Virus record (IMG/VR): IMGVR_UViG_3300036820_000003
Location: 1 to 64,000 of that record
Direction: 5' to 3' (one strand)
DNA length: 64,000 nucleotides
From: a virus
The number at the start of each line of letters is the position of its first letter. Position 1 is the stretch's first letter. A program made the translations under genes and the position numbers. The notes under the pieces are model-generated. The model was given only the letters and a program-made list of their open reading frames with translations, did not search any database and was not told the DNA's origin. Positions 16,486 to 24,318 of this stretch are shown here, piece after piece.

Positions 16486-17043
16486 CTACATCAGCACCCT
16501 GGGCTTGCTGAACTCCCTTCTGATATCCTCGTAATCCTTCGAGAGCCCTAGCAGGAGACGACTCACCACGTAGGAGAACCCGTCACCCGCCCTGCTCTTG
16601 TCTCGCAGCGATTTGACCAGCTCGGCGGCGTTGCCCGAATGGATGGTGGGGATGTCGATCTCCACGTTGAACAGGCGCTCCCCCATTCCGGAAGCGCGAT
16701 AGTCACCCGGACGGCAGTCCACGCAGGGCACCCTGCCGTCCTCCATTTCCTTCCCGAGCCTGGGAATCCCCGTGTTGCAGGTTCTCGAGCCGGTTTCGGA
16801 CGTATTCGAGTAGTGACGGTGGTACTCTACGGACTTCCCGAGAACTCGTACGACCCACTTGCCCGTGGTCGTCTTGTAAGCCTCTATCTCCGTCCATCGA
16901 GTTTGATCTGTCTCGGTGGACTCCGTCCGGACAAGCCGCCCCTCGAACACGTTGGGCCGGTTCACCTTGTCTAGAAGCTCGAAATGCTGAAACGGGCCTT
17001 CCTCGTTGCTTTCGTCGTGAGCTTCAGCTATTGCCACGCTCAT
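16486..17043 (-). CDS. Unknown protein, first gene of the nuclease block
   Basis: 185 residues with a central strand-rich part (GKWVVRVLGKSVEYHRHYS) and a Cys pair (CNTG..., CVDC) that may hold a metal. GGAGGAAGA precedes ATG 17043. It heads the 13742-17043 minus-strand operon behind the promoter at 17069. No family recognised. Confidence 0.65.
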   Translation of the reverse strand: MSVAIAEAHDESNEEGPFQHFELLDKVNRPNVFEGRLVRTESTETDQTRWTEIEAYKTTTGKWVVRVLGKSVEYHRHYSNTSETGSRTCNTGIPRLGKEMEDGRVPCVDCRPGDYRASGMGERLFNVEIDIPTIHSGNAAELVKSLRDKSRAGDGFSYVVSRLLLGLSKDYEDIRREFSKPRVLM

Positions 17044-17068
17044 TCTTCCTCCGTTCCTTGTGACCTCC

Positions 17069-17074
17069 AGTATA
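17069..17074 (-). promoter_or_regulatory. Minus-strand -10 box
   Basis: TATACT preceded by GTG on the minus strand, 25 bp before ATG 17043. No convincing -35. It lies in the divergent region next to the palindrome at 17126. Confidence 0.45.
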
Positions 17075-17125
17075 CACCACCCGGACCGACCGTGAGGCTG
17101 CTCCGCGTTGCGCGCTACCTGGCCA

Positions 17126-17151
17126 CCCCCCTATACTACCCTATAGGGGGG
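17126..17151. promoter_or_regulatory. Palindromic operator-like site
   Basis: Two 10-bp arms, CCCCCCTATA and TATAGGGGGG, flank a 6-bp centre. The arms contain -10-like sequences on both strands, so a dimeric regulator here could control both divergent operons. A short GATA repeat follows at 17180-17193. Confidence 0.5.
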
Positions 17152-17209
17152 CACGGTAAACAAGGCGGAGCCCCGCCTGGATAGATAGATAGAGTAGAAC
17201 GGGAACCTG

Positions 17210-17479
17210 ATGGCTGATCATGCGCGCAAGCGCAAGGGCAGACGCGGCTCCGACAAGGAGCGCGCGTTCAACCGACAGGACGTCCGGGACACCCCGAGGC
17301 GCAGACGCAGGCTGAAGCACAAGGAGATGAGCCGCAAGACCCATTCTCACGATCGGGAGTCGGTTCCTGAGAGCGAGAAGTTCCGCTGCCCGCGCTGTCG
17401 TCCGCTGCCGTGGCGAGAGAGCACGGCCATCCGCCCGGAGGCGGGACCGCGCGACTGGAAGCCGGCGAGGCGCGGATGA
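17210..17479 (+). CDS. Highly basic protein
   Basis: 89 residues, about a third Arg/Lys, with one CPRC pair. Likely nucleic-acid binding or ribosome-associated. ATG 17210 follows a weak GGGAA. Its TGA overlaps the next ATG (ATGA). Confidence 0.55.
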   Translation: MADHARKRKGRRGSDKERAFNRQDVRDTPRRRRRLKHKEMSRKTHSHDRESVPESEKFRCPRCRPLPWRESTAIRPEAGPRDWKPARRG

Positions 17480-17625
17480 GCGATCATCCGTGCGCGTGCC
17501 GATCGGACGGGACGCCATGTCCCCTGAGGGTGTCCCGTCCGGGGGAGTTCTGCAAGTTCTGCAGCACGTCGGTGGTGTGCATCAGCCGCCGACTGGAAGG
17601 AAAGGGAATCGATCGCGGTGACTAG
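17476..17625 (+). CDS. Cys-rich mini zinc protein
   Basis: 49 residues with seven Cys (CACRSDGTPC, FCKFC, VC), enough for one zinc site or more. Start chosen at ATG 17476 because of the ATGA junction with the basic gene. The TCS-type layout is seen in other small phage zinc ribbons. Confidence 0.6.
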   Translation: MSDHPCACRSDGTPCPLRVSRPGEFCKFCSTSVVCISRRLEGKGIDRGD

Positions 17626-18226
17626 GATATATCTCAACGCCCAGTTTAGCGACGGTCACAATCGCCCGCATCTGCTGAGCGTGGGGATGGTGTCGGAGCT
17701 GGGCGAGTTCTATCGCATCGTGGACGACGCGGACGCGGTGAACCACGCGCTGAAGAACGAGTGGATCCGGGAGCACGTCCTTCAGAGACTGCCCCTTGAA
17801 GTCGAGGGCCGGGAGTGGCACTGGACCCCGGAGGACAGGGAGTCCCGGTCCGATGTCCGGGATCCCCGGATCGCCACCGGTCTGGAGCTTATCGATGATT
17901 TGATCGACTTCGTCGACAGTCATCCGGAGCCGGAGCTGTGGGGCTGGCAGTCCGCCTACGCCTACACCCTGATCCGACGGCTGTTCGGGAAGATCACCGA
18001 TCGGCCTGCGAATTTCCCCCTGTGGTGCGGAGAGCTGGCCGCCAAGTGGTCGCAGGCCGGAAGACCGGAGCTTCCGGAGCGGGGGGCCGGGGGTCACCAC
18101 GCCCTGGAGATGGCGCGCTGGGCGCGAGACGTGGACGCCTACATCGATCGGATTGACCCGGTGGAAGTCGCCGCCCTGAAGAATGACACGGTCAGGGAGG
18201 CGATAATCGCGGCTAAGCCTCAGTGA
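17618..18226 (+). CDS. RNase AS-like DEDDh protein lacking all catalytic acids
   Basis: 202 residues that follow the actinobacterial 3'-5' exoribonuclease AS (Rv2179c) throughout: DGH...LLSVGMVSE..., WIREHVLQRLP, ELWGWQSAYAY, FPLWCGELAAKW and HHALEMARWARD. The active-site acids are replaced: the DxE pair is N7-A-Q9, the third Asp is A115, the last Asp is M165; only H160 remains. It should keep the fold and perhaps bind RNA but not cut. It ends at a strong terminator. See findings. Confidence 0.75.
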   Translation: MTRIYLNAQFSDGHNRPHLLSVGMVSELGEFYRIVDDADAVNHALKNEWIREHVLQRLPLEVEGREWHWTPEDRESRSDVRDPRIATGLELIDDLIDFVDSHPEPELWGWQSAYAYTLIRRLFGKITDRPANFPLWCGELAAKWSQAGRPELPERGAGGHHALEMARWARDVDAYIDRIDPVEVAALKNDTVREAIIAAKPQ

Positions 18227-18230
18227 CATG

Positions 18231-18266
18231 GCAAAAGCCCCGGTCGCAGGCGACCGGGGCTTTTGC
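18231..18266. terminator. Bidirectional terminator
   Basis: A perfect 16-bp stem (18231-18246 with 18251-18266) with AAAA on one side and TTTT on the other, between convergent genes. Confidence 0.85.
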
Positions 18267-18278
18267 GCTGCTCACGTG

Positions 18279-18695
18279 CTACGCCTTCGCCTTCTCGCGT
18301 GCCAGGACCTGGCGGCTCAGATCCGTGACTGAGCGCCTAAGCTCCTCTGCCATGATCAGATCCCTGAACTTGGCGAGGGCGAACCGGCGGGTGAGACGGC
18401 CGTTGAAAACCGATGTGACCCCGCCTTCCGTGCGGACGCTGTAGTACTCCTCGTTAGTGAGCCCGAGCAGATCGCGGGCTTCCTTCCCGGGGTCCTTCAC
18501 CCGAGTGAGGCCGTCCGGCTTGAAGAACCACGGCCCGATGAGCCGGTACCCCGCTGCCAGGAGGGTGTGACCCCCGAGGCAGGCGTGGTAGCAGCGGCCC
18601 GGACCCCAGCGGAATCCCCACGAGGCCATCCGGAAATTCCCGGGCCTGTCGCTGACGCGAGCATCCGCTGACTTTGCGAGAGCTAGATCCTGCAT
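18279..18695 (-). CDS. Unknown protein
   Basis: 138 residues from ATG 18695 (AAGGAAGGAA upstream); the open frame extends further but without support. GFRWGPGRCYHACLGGHTLL is a Cys/His-bearing Gly-rich turn. The C-terminal half is helical and basic. Own promoter candidate at 18726. Confidence 0.6.
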   Translation of the reverse strand: MQDLALAKSADARVSDRPGNFRMASWGFRWGPGRCYHACLGGHTLLAAGYRLIGPWFFKPDGLTRVKDPGKEARDLLGLTNEEYYSVRTEGGVTSVFNGRLTRRFALAKFRDLIMAEELRRSVTDLSRQVLAREKAKA

Positions 18696-18725
18696 TGCGT
18701 TCCTTCCTTGTTGTGTGGTACTGCC

Positions 18726-18731
18726 ACTATA
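18726..18731 (-). promoter_or_regulatory. Minus-strand -10 of the TAWACTGGCA class
   Basis: TATAGT followed by GGCAGTA on the minus strand, 30 bp before ATG 18695. The same box plus GGCA occurs at 38862, 43609 and 52966. Confidence 0.45.
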
Positions 18732-18744
18732 CCGCAGGCGAACG

Positions 18745-19188
18745 CTACGAGCCAGCCGCGCGCGCCTCATGATGCCCCGTCGCGGTGATGTGCGCGCCGA
18801 GGGCGTCCATCAGCTCCCGGGGCGTGAAGAACCCGCCGAAACTGTAATCGCACATCATGAGGTACTTCCCGCCCGCGCGCTCCTGCAGGACCGTCGAGTC
18901 GCAGGCGACGAAGTCGGACCCGTAGGCGTCGGTCACGTGCAGCGGCCAGTCCCACGCCGAGGTGGTCACCTTGACGTACTCTACGGGGAGACGTCGGAGA
19001 ACGGGCCGTGCGCTGTCCCTGGCGGACATCTCCTGGTAGTAGCGGACCTTGGCGACGTCCGCCGGATCCGACGAGTCCTGGTGCTCGCCGTCTCCGCGAC
19101 ACGGAACAAAACGACCGTGCGCGAGGCACACGACGGCGGCGTCGTGCTCGTACTCTTCGTTCGTCAGATCATCACTCCACGGCGACAT
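18745..19188 (-). CDS. Unknown protein
   Basis: 147 residues, acidic N-terminus, mixed alpha/beta with Cys at CLAHGRFVPC and MMCDYSFGG. ATG 19188, with AAGG about 10 nt upstream. No family recognised. Confidence 0.6.
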   Translation of the reverse strand: MSPWSDDLTNEEYEHDAAVVCLAHGRFVPCRGDGEHQDSSDPADVAKVRYYQEMSARDSARPVLRRLPVEYVKVTTSAWDWPLHVTDAYGSDFVACDSTVLQERAGGKYLMMCDYSFGGFFTPRELMDALGAHITATGHHEARAAGS

Positions 19189-19298
19189 GAACTACCTTGC
19201 CCCTCCGCTTTTAGGGCGCGTGCGCGGTAAGCGCGGTGTGTTTTTATGGTAGGGTTATTGTACCGTAGCCGCGCTAGTGCACGGCAGTTAGGAAGGGC

Positions 19299-19877
19299 AT
19301 GCTAGAGGAAGCGGAAATTGACAGGAAGAAAGCAGAGCTTAAGCAGTTTCTGCAGAGGGGCAGGATCACCGACGCGGTGATCGCGGATAACAGGGAGTCT
19401 ATCTCGGAGATCTTCGCGCCGCTCCCGCCTCCGTGGGACTGGCAGATCTGGCGCGAGCTGGCCGGGATGACCGCCGCCGGCATGGCGCAGCTCTCAGGCG
19501 TCCAGGCCGGGCGCATCCGGCAGTGGGAGAACGGGGCCGGCTCGCTGGACGTGGAGGAGTGGCTGGGCTACGGCAACCTGCTCGTGGAAACAGTCGCAAA
19601 GGCCCTGGGCGAATCGGATCCGGTCGAGCTGACGGCAGTCGTCACGCGCAGGATGCAGGTCGCCAGCCAGAACCAGTCGATCATCGCCATCGAACGCCAG
19701 CAGCGGACCACCATCAGCTCGATGGAGTCGTGGATCGCCCAGATGGGCGACAAGTGCTCGCCTGACGAGGCGTTCCAGCTGATGAAGGTCTCCAAGGAGG
19801 CGATAGTCGAGCTGCGACGGCTGCAGTCCAGGCTGCGCGCTATCCGCGAGACCAGGAAGGGAGGAACCGAGGGATGA
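19299..19877 (+). CDS. XRE-like helix-turn-helix protein
   Basis: 192 residues. IWRELAGMTAAGMAQLSGVQAGRIRQWENG fits a Cro/CI (XRE) HTH, flanked by a charged N-terminal helix and a long C-terminal coiled coil. AGGAAGGGC precedes ATG 19299. It is fused by an ATGA junction to the ParB-like gene, suggesting a regulator and nuclease-fold pair. Confidence 0.65.
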   Translation: MLEEAEIDRKKAELKQFLQRGRITDAVIADNRESISEIFAPLPPPWDWQIWRELAGMTAAGMAQLSGVQAGRIRQWENGAGSLDVEEWLGYGNLLVETVAKALGESDPVELTAVVTRRMQVASQNQSIIAIERQQRTTISSMESWIAQMGDKCSPDEAFQLMKVSKEAIVELRRLQSRLRAIRETRKGGTEG

Positions 19878-20776
19878 TCCCACCCGATCTTGAGTGGACG
19901 CAGGAGACGGTCCCGGTCAAGGATCTTGTCCAGGATCTGCGGGTCAACCCGCGCAATCCGTCTGACAAATGGGTGCGCGACCAGCTGGACAGCTACAACC
20001 CGGCTCTGGTGGGGTTGTTCATCGTGTCAGAGCGGCTCGGCGAGGGCGGTACCCGGGAGCTGGTGCTGCTGGACGGCGCTAACCGGCAATCGCTGATGCG
20101 CATGGCGGGAGTCGAGGAGACCCCGGTGCTGTGCCAGGTCTTCCACGGGCTGACCATCGCCCAGGAGGCCGAGATAGCCCTGGAGTACAACGACCGTCGT
20201 TCGTGGACGGCGGTGCGCGAGTTCCAGAACCGCATCACGATGGGGGACCCGGTCGCAGTTCAGATCCGGGATATCCTGGAGGCATCCGGGTGGTGCGTGG
20301 ACTCGGCTTCGGTTCCGGGCACCGTGGTGGGCGTCAAGTCATTCGAGTCGCTCATCAAGACGGCGTGCCGTCGGGCGGCGGACGCCACCGGAGCGCATCG
20401 GGGCACCGAGACCTGGAAAGCCGGGCTGGCGTCTGGCGAGAAGGACGCGATGCGCGTGCTGCGGCTGGCCGTGGAAATCTACACGGAGGCGTTCCCGGAG
20501 AGGCAGTCCGGGCACTCGTCGGTCATCTTCTACGGGCTGGCGCTGGTGCTGCTGAAGTTCGAGGGGCAGATCGACCTCGCCCGGCTGACGGAGAACTTCA
20601 GGGAGCATTCCCGGGGCATCCGCCAGCTGATGTCCGACGCCCGGGGCGCGCACGAGACCTACGGCTACTCGCAGCCGGATGCCGTCGCGTTCATGATGGT
20701 GCAGTACTACAACAAAGGCCTGGCTCGGAACTCCAAGCATGCTCTGCCCCCCTTCTGGGTCAAGATGGCGAAGTAG
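19874..20776 (+). CDS. ParB/DUF6551-like protein
   Basis: 300 residues. The first 110 show the ParB/sulfiredoxin-like fold signature: VKDLVQDLRVNPRN, LVLLDGANRQSLMRMAG and the following Val-rich strand. The rest is helical and resembles phage DUF6551. Members may be DNA-binding or nuclease-like; the activity is not established. The ATG overlaps the HTH gene stop (ATGA). Confidence 0.7.
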   Translation: MIPPDLEWTQETVPVKDLVQDLRVNPRNPSDKWVRDQLDSYNPALVGLFIVSERLGEGGTRELVLLDGANRQSLMRMAGVEETPVLCQVFHGLTIAQEAEIALEYNDRRSWTAVREFQNRITMGDPVAVQIRDILEASGWCVDSASVPGTVVGVKSFESLIKTACRRAADATGAHRGTETWKAGLASGEKDAMRVLRLAVEIYTEAFPERQSGHSSVIFYGLALVLLKFEGQIDLARLTENFREHSRGIRQLMSDARGAHETYGYSQPDAVAFMMVQYYNKGLARNSKHALPPFWVKMAK

Positions 20777-20782
20777 AGGGAC

Positions 20783-21109
20783 TTGCCTTACCCGAGCCTG
20801 CGGTGCGTCCTATGCCGGAGGCCGCTCGCAGTCAGGGCGGGGGAGTTCGAGGCTCCCCCGCCTGGCTGCCTGCTGTTCTACTCCCGGGGCGCGGACGGAT
20901 CCGAGGTGTACGATCCGGGGGAGAGCCAGGCTGACCTGCGGCATCTGGTCCTCGGGGTGTGCGATCCGTGCCTGCGCGTCGCGGGGGAGAGGGGAGACGT
21001 CGCATACGGCGAAATGAGGCCGCGCCTTGGCGAGGTGCTGCCGGGGCAGTGGAGCTACAGGACGTGGCGGCTGCCGACTGACGAGGAGGAACGTGAACCA
21101 GGAGCCTGA
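20783..21109 (+). CDS. Zinc-ribbon protein
   Basis: 108 residues; CVLCRRPL near the start and CDPC in the middle make a four-Cys zinc ribbon with a 45-residue insertion. TTG 20783 after GAGGG. Overlaps the next gene by 17 bp. Confidence 0.6.
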   Translation: MPYPSLRCVLCRRPLAVRAGEFEAPPPGCLLFYSRGADGSEVYDPGESQADLRHLVLGVCDPCLRVAGERGDVAYGEMRPRLGEVLPGQWSYRTWRLPTDEEEREPGA

Positions 21110-21434
21110 TGATGATACGGACTATCCGGGCGAAGAGGAGCTGCGACGTCTGCTGGCGGTCGTGGGGGAGTGGGACGGGGACACCTTCCGGTTTCGCGAG
21201 CCGCTGACGATGGGGAACAGGCAGATACGGTCGATGGTGATACCGCCAGGCAGCCTGTCCGACCTGCCTCCGGGAGTCACCCGGGACGATCTGATCTACT
21301 CGATGCTCAGCCCGCTGACGGAAATCGGCGAGATCAAGACGAACAGCGGCATGCCCCTCGGCTACGACAACATCACGCTGCCGAGGAGGAGGGACGAGGA
21401 TGCCGGTGAAGGGCCGTGCGACGACGAACGCTGA
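21093..21434 (+). CDS. Acidic unknown protein
   Basis: 113 residues. GTG 21093 is chosen because GAGGAGGAAC lies just before it; the upstream extension is shadow. Acidic N-terminus, then strand-rich WDGDTFRFREPLTMG. No family. Confidence 0.55.
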   Translation: MNQEPDDDTDYPGEEELRRLLAVVGEWDGDTFRFREPLTMGNRQIRSMVIPPGSLSDLPPGVTRDDLIYSMLSPLTEIGEIKTNSGMPLGYDNITLPRRRDEDAGEGPCDDER

Positions 21435-21663
21435 CAAGGATCGAATTATGGCGATCATCGGGGAGGCGTGGAAGGCCGAGCCCGAGATGCGACTGGGCCA
21501 GCTGATCATCGCGTGGGCGGGCGTGACCTGGGGGAAAGGCGACGCCGGAGCGATGGAGTCCAGGCGCAGGATCTTGGATGAGCTGTTCTTCATCGAAGAC
21601 GCCGACCTGGCGGCCGGGCTGTTCCTGTACTCTACGAGGGAACGGGGACCTGACGGCGGCTGA
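21400..21663 (+). CDS. Small helical protein
   Basis: 87 residues. MRLGQLIIAWAG followed by RILDELFFIEDADLAAGLF resembles a widespread small family (MRLGQLL...LFYIEDEEL) of unknown role. ATG 21400 overlaps the preceding gene by 35 bp. Confidence 0.6.
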   Translation: MPVKGRATTNADKDRIMAIIGEAWKAEPEMRLGQLIIAWAGVTWGKGDAGAMESRRRILDELFFIEDADLAAGLFLYSTRERGPDGG

Positions 21664-21664
21664 C

Positions 21665-21694
21665 TTTACAACCGGCTGCAAGTTCCTGTATGCT
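21665..21694 (+). promoter_or_regulatory. Promoter of the DUF6197-like gene
   Basis: TTTACA (21665-21670), 18 bp, TATGCT (21689-21694), then GTTTACAGC. The TATGCTGTTTAC string recurs at 25745 and, on the other strand, at 36481-36493. A small CGGCGG/CCGCCG hairpin follows in the leader. Confidence 0.6.
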
Positions 21695-21738
21695 GTTTAC
21701 AGCGGCGGGGAACACCGCCGTCGGAAAGAAAGGAAGTC

Positions 21739-22320
21739 ATGAAGTACGCAACGGACTTCAAGACTGTGGCAGCATCCCTTCAAGCCCCGGCAGGATGGCA
21801 CATGTACGGCTTCGAGCCTGTCGGGCCGCAATTGATCACCCCCCCGGCTTCCTCCCCCGTCCCCTGGGCGGACGTCGCGCAGGCCCTGCAGGAGACAGGG
21901 GACTATCTGCGGGAGCACGGGTGGATTAAGCACTCGATGACGGCTCCGGGGGGGATGGCGTGCACGTACGGCGCGTTCCTGGCGCGGAAGGCAGACGCGC
22001 AGTCGGACGGGGTGACCCCCCTCGGGGAGGCGGTGTCCGCGTTGCTGGTCAGCCAGCTGCCCTCCGGGATGTTCATGGTCGCGCCGGGCTTCATGCAGTC
22101 GTGGAACCTCGTCATGAGCTACAACGACTGGCACTGCACGAGCTTCGCGGACGTGATCGACTGGATCGACAGGTCCCGGAACGTGGCGCTGGAACTCGCC
22201 AGGGCCGAGGAGACCCCCGAGGTCAAGCCGGATCCGGATACGACTCCGGTATCGGTCCCGGATTACATCCCCGGGGAGTTCCTGGGTGCGGTCCCGCTGC
22301 CGGAGCTTGTCGCCGTGTAA
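21739..22320 (+). CDS. DUF6197-like protein
   Basis: 193 residues. The mid part (LREHGWIKHSM, GGMACTYGAFLA, YNDWHCTSFADVIDWIDR) matches the pattern of the actinobacterial DUF6197 family, whose function is unknown. The tail is Pro/Asp-rich. AAAGGAAG precedes ATG 21739. Monocistronic: own promoter and terminator. Confidence 0.65.
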   Translation: MKYATDFKTVAASLQAPAGWHMYGFEPVGPQLITPPASSPVPWADVAQALQETGDYLREHGWIKHSMTAPGGMACTYGAFLARKADAQSDGVTPLGEAVSALLVSQLPSGMFMVAPGFMQSWNLVMSYNDWHCTSFADVIDWIDRSRNVALELARAEETPEVKPDPDTTPVSVPDYIPGEFLGAVPLPELVAV

Positions 22321-22346
22321 TCAGCGCAGTCAGATGTGCTAGGCTA

Positions 22347-22372
22347 CGGGTAGGCGCAAGCCTACCCGTTTT
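22347..22372 (+). terminator. Terminator with GCAA tetraloop
   Basis: A 9-bp stem (22347-22355 with 22360-22368), GCAA loop, then TTTT. Textbook intrinsic terminator. Confidence 0.85.
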
Positions 22373-22389
22373 GCTTGGAAGGAACCGGA

Positions 22390-22818
22390 ATGGGAATCGC
22401 GTGGCCGTGGCCGTGGCCGTGGCCGAGATGTACGCTGAGTTTCCAGGTGGAGATGACTGACGGCAAACCCGTCCTGTGGGCTGTCCTACGTGACGGAGAC
22501 CGGGAGAAATCCAGGATCGTCGCAAACGGATTCCACTACGAAATCTACGAGGATCGCGAGATGGGAACTCGATTCGCGGAATGGCTGAGAGGCTTAACGA
22601 TGCGAGTTCTTAACTTCACCGTGGAGCTGCAAGAGGAGCCGGAGGACGAGGAAACGGGGGAGATGAAAACATTCGCCGTGGTCAGACTGCAAGGCGAGGA
22701 GATTCTGCGACTCCCTGTGCAGCCTTATCGGATATGGCGAGTCGGGCGGGACGACGCGGCCGAGGAGGCAGTGCTGGACTGGATGAGGGGGAAGCTCAGT
22801 GCAATTCAGTCGGCATGA
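22390..22818 (+). CDS. Unknown protein with Trp-Pro repeat
   Basis: 142 residues. ATG 22390 follows GGAAGGAACC. Residues 5-13 are a WPWPWPWPR run made by a CCGTGG hexanucleotide repeat. The rest is strand-rich (KPVLWAVLRDG, LNFTVELQEE, FAVVRLQGEE). No family. Confidence 0.55.
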   Translation: MGIAWPWPWPWPRCTLSFQVEMTDGKPVLWAVLRDGDREKSRIVANGFHYEIYEDREMGTRFAEWLRGLTMRVLNFTVELQEEPEDEETGEMKTFAVVRLQGEEILRLPVQPYRIWRVGRDDAAEEAVLDWMRGKLSAIQSA

Positions 22819-23239
22819 TTATTTCGGGGCTCCGGAGTATATCACGAAAACTCGCAGGTGGAAGCTGGACGTCGAATGGAACACCCGCTTCCCCGGCGGG
22901 TTCTCTGCGACGCTCAGCTCGTTTCGCAAGGGGGTGCACAAGGACGGGAGCCTGCCCGCCTGGACCTGCTGCCTGGAGGTGAACCCCCCTATGGGCGAGC
23001 CGAACCGGCTGTACGTGTCAGCGTGGGGGTGGTTCATGATCCTGGGGCTGCCGTCGCTCAAGGGGGAGCGAATGATCTCCCGCGAGGGTAGGGCGGTTCA
23101 CACGGAGCGCTATCTGACCTGGCCGCATCTGGACGGGTGCAGTCGTTATCTACATCACAGGGACGAGGAAGGAAAGTGGGTGCGCAATGACCGCCCGGAG
23201 CGGGGGCACTGGGGGTGGCTCACCGTTTATCGCAATTGA
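22799..23239 (+). CDS. Unknown protein
   Basis: 146 residues, rich in Trp and Arg. GTG 22799 after GGGGGAAG overlaps the previous gene by 20 bp. No recognisable motif. Confidence 0.55.
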   Translation: MQFSRHDYFGAPEYITKTRRWKLDVEWNTRFPGGFSATLSSFRKGVHKDGSLPAWTCCLEVNPPMGEPNRLYVSAWGWFMILGLPSLKGERMISREGRAVHTERYLTWPHLDGCSRYLHHRDEEGKWVRNDRPERGHWGWLTVYRN

Positions 23240-23579
23240 CTACATGGTCGCGATGGAATTCCTCCGCGGGGAGGGGATGACCGACAGATGGATTGAGAAT
23301 TCGATTGACGAGTCGATCACCCCCTTGTGGGGGCCTCGTATCTGCGTCGACGGATGGCACATCGATCGCCTCAGGAAAGGGTATGTGCTGCAGGAATGCG
23401 ATTGCGCTCCTGCCGGGAAGAAGGAAAGGAATCGGAATGTCAGTGCAATTCAGAAATTCTTTCGGCGAGCTGTTCACCTGCGCGTGGTGCCGTCAGGAGT
23501 TTCAAAAAGGGAGAACGGACGAGGAGGCGCTGGCGGAGGCTCGCAAGCGCCTGCCCGCCCTCGATCTCAAGGCCTCTGA
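23187..23579 (+). CDS. Uncertain ORF overlapping two genes
   Basis: An open frame of 130 codons. Residues 20-95 (MEFLRGEGMTDRWIENSIDE..., CVDGWHIDRLRKGYVLQECDCAP) read like protein, but both ends lie inside neighbouring genes in other frames. The real gene may start at ATG 23244 and end after a frameshift near 23430. Confidence 0.4.
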   Translation: MTARSGGTGGGSPFIAIDYMVAMEFLRGEGMTDRWIENSIDESITPLWGPRICVDGWHIDRLRKGYVLQECDCAPAGKKERNRNVSAIQKFFRRAVHLRVVPSGVSKRENGRGGAGGGSQAPARPRSQGL

Positions 23580-23658
23580 CCTGGTGCTCATCTGCGAGTG
23601 GTGCAACCAGGGGGCGGAGCCGGTGCTGAAGCCCGATCCGCAGCCTTCCGAGAGCTGA
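23437..23658 (+). CDS. Zinc-ribbon protein
   Basis: 73 residues: CAWC and CEWC pairs 42 residues apart with a helix between. ATG 23437 follows AAGGAAAGGAA. Last gene before the terminator. Confidence 0.65.
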   Translation: MSVQFRNSFGELFTCAWCRQEFQKGRTDEEALAEARKRLPALDLKASDLVLICEWCNQGAEPVLKPDPQPSES

Positions 23659-23672
23659 CAGTTAGATAAACG

Positions 23673-23707
23673 AAAGAGCGAGCCGGGGGGTTCCCGGCTC
23701 GCTCTTT
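23673..23707. terminator. Bidirectional terminator
   Basis: A 15-bp stem (23673-23687 with 23693-23707), then TTATTTT on the plus strand and a matching A/T flank on the minus strand. It serves the convergent genes on both sides. Confidence 0.85.
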
Positions 23708-23712
23708 TTATT

Positions 23713-24177
23713 TTACTTAGGATTGTTCCTATTTCGATAGTACGGCGGAGGCTGGAACGTCAGCACGTTCATACTTTCCATCTGCCGGAGGATGAGAGCC
23801 TGCGCATGCCGGACTCGGTCGACCTCGGCCTCGTCCATCTCTGTCACGTCTACGGTGGCGGCGGTCCCGGCGACCCGGGTGAGCTTGCGTCGCACGGCGA
23901 GCGCACCGGTGATGGCCTTCTCGACGTGCGCGTTGCCTCCGACAAACCGGTACCCGACTCCGCGTTCCGTCAGCAGGGTCCGGGATCGATCATTCTCCAG
24001 CTCGATGCACGCCTTGGCGACCGCATGATAGTACTGACCGCGATGTCGCGCCTCGTCCCAGTTGAGCCCCGCTATCTGGCATAGCACGTCGTGCGTCGTC
24101 ACGTATCCGATAGGCGGCGGCTCCTCTGAGAAATATCGGTAGATCCTAAGCCACGCGGGGCTCGCTGGTGTTGTCAT
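23713..24177 (-). CDS. Winged-helix-like protein
   Basis: 154 residues. VTTHDVLCQIAG...YYHAVAKACIELE...LLTERGVGYRFV has the helices and the GVGYRF wing of OmpR/PhoB-type winged helices. The following TAATVDVTEMDEAEVDRV part is helical. ATG 24177 after GGAAAGGAAA. Probably DNA-binding. Confidence 0.55.
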   Translation of the reverse strand: MTTPASPAWLRIYRYFSEEPPPIGYVTTHDVLCQIAGLNWDEARHRGQYYHAVAKACIELENDRSRTLLTERGVGYRFVGGNAHVEKAITGALAVRRKLTRVAGTAATVDVTEMDEAEVDRVRHAQALILRQMESMNVLTFQPPPYYRNRNNPK

Positions 24178-24244
24178 GCAACTTTCCTTTCCGTCTCCCC
24201 CAGCCTACCACCTGCGGGAACGCCCGGCAAGTCCGCCCGGCGAG

Positions 24245-24273
24245 TTGCGGCGGACCCTCGTGACCGCTATAAT
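24245..24273 (+). promoter_or_regulatory. Consensus-like promoter
   Basis: TTGCGG (24245-24250), 17 bp, TATAAT (24268-24273), then GTAAACAGC. This is the best sigma-70/HrdB-type match seen in the window. Confidence 0.75.
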
Positions 24274-24318
24274 GTAAACAGCAACGCGCGCACGCGCGGG
24301 AGGAAGAGGAAGAGGAAG

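Noticed and set aside
19874-20776. Plasmid partition system (ParB)
   Set aside because: Only the ParB/sulfiredoxin-like fold is present; no ParA-type ATPase or parS-like cluster is nearby, so a DUF6551-type phage protein is more likely.
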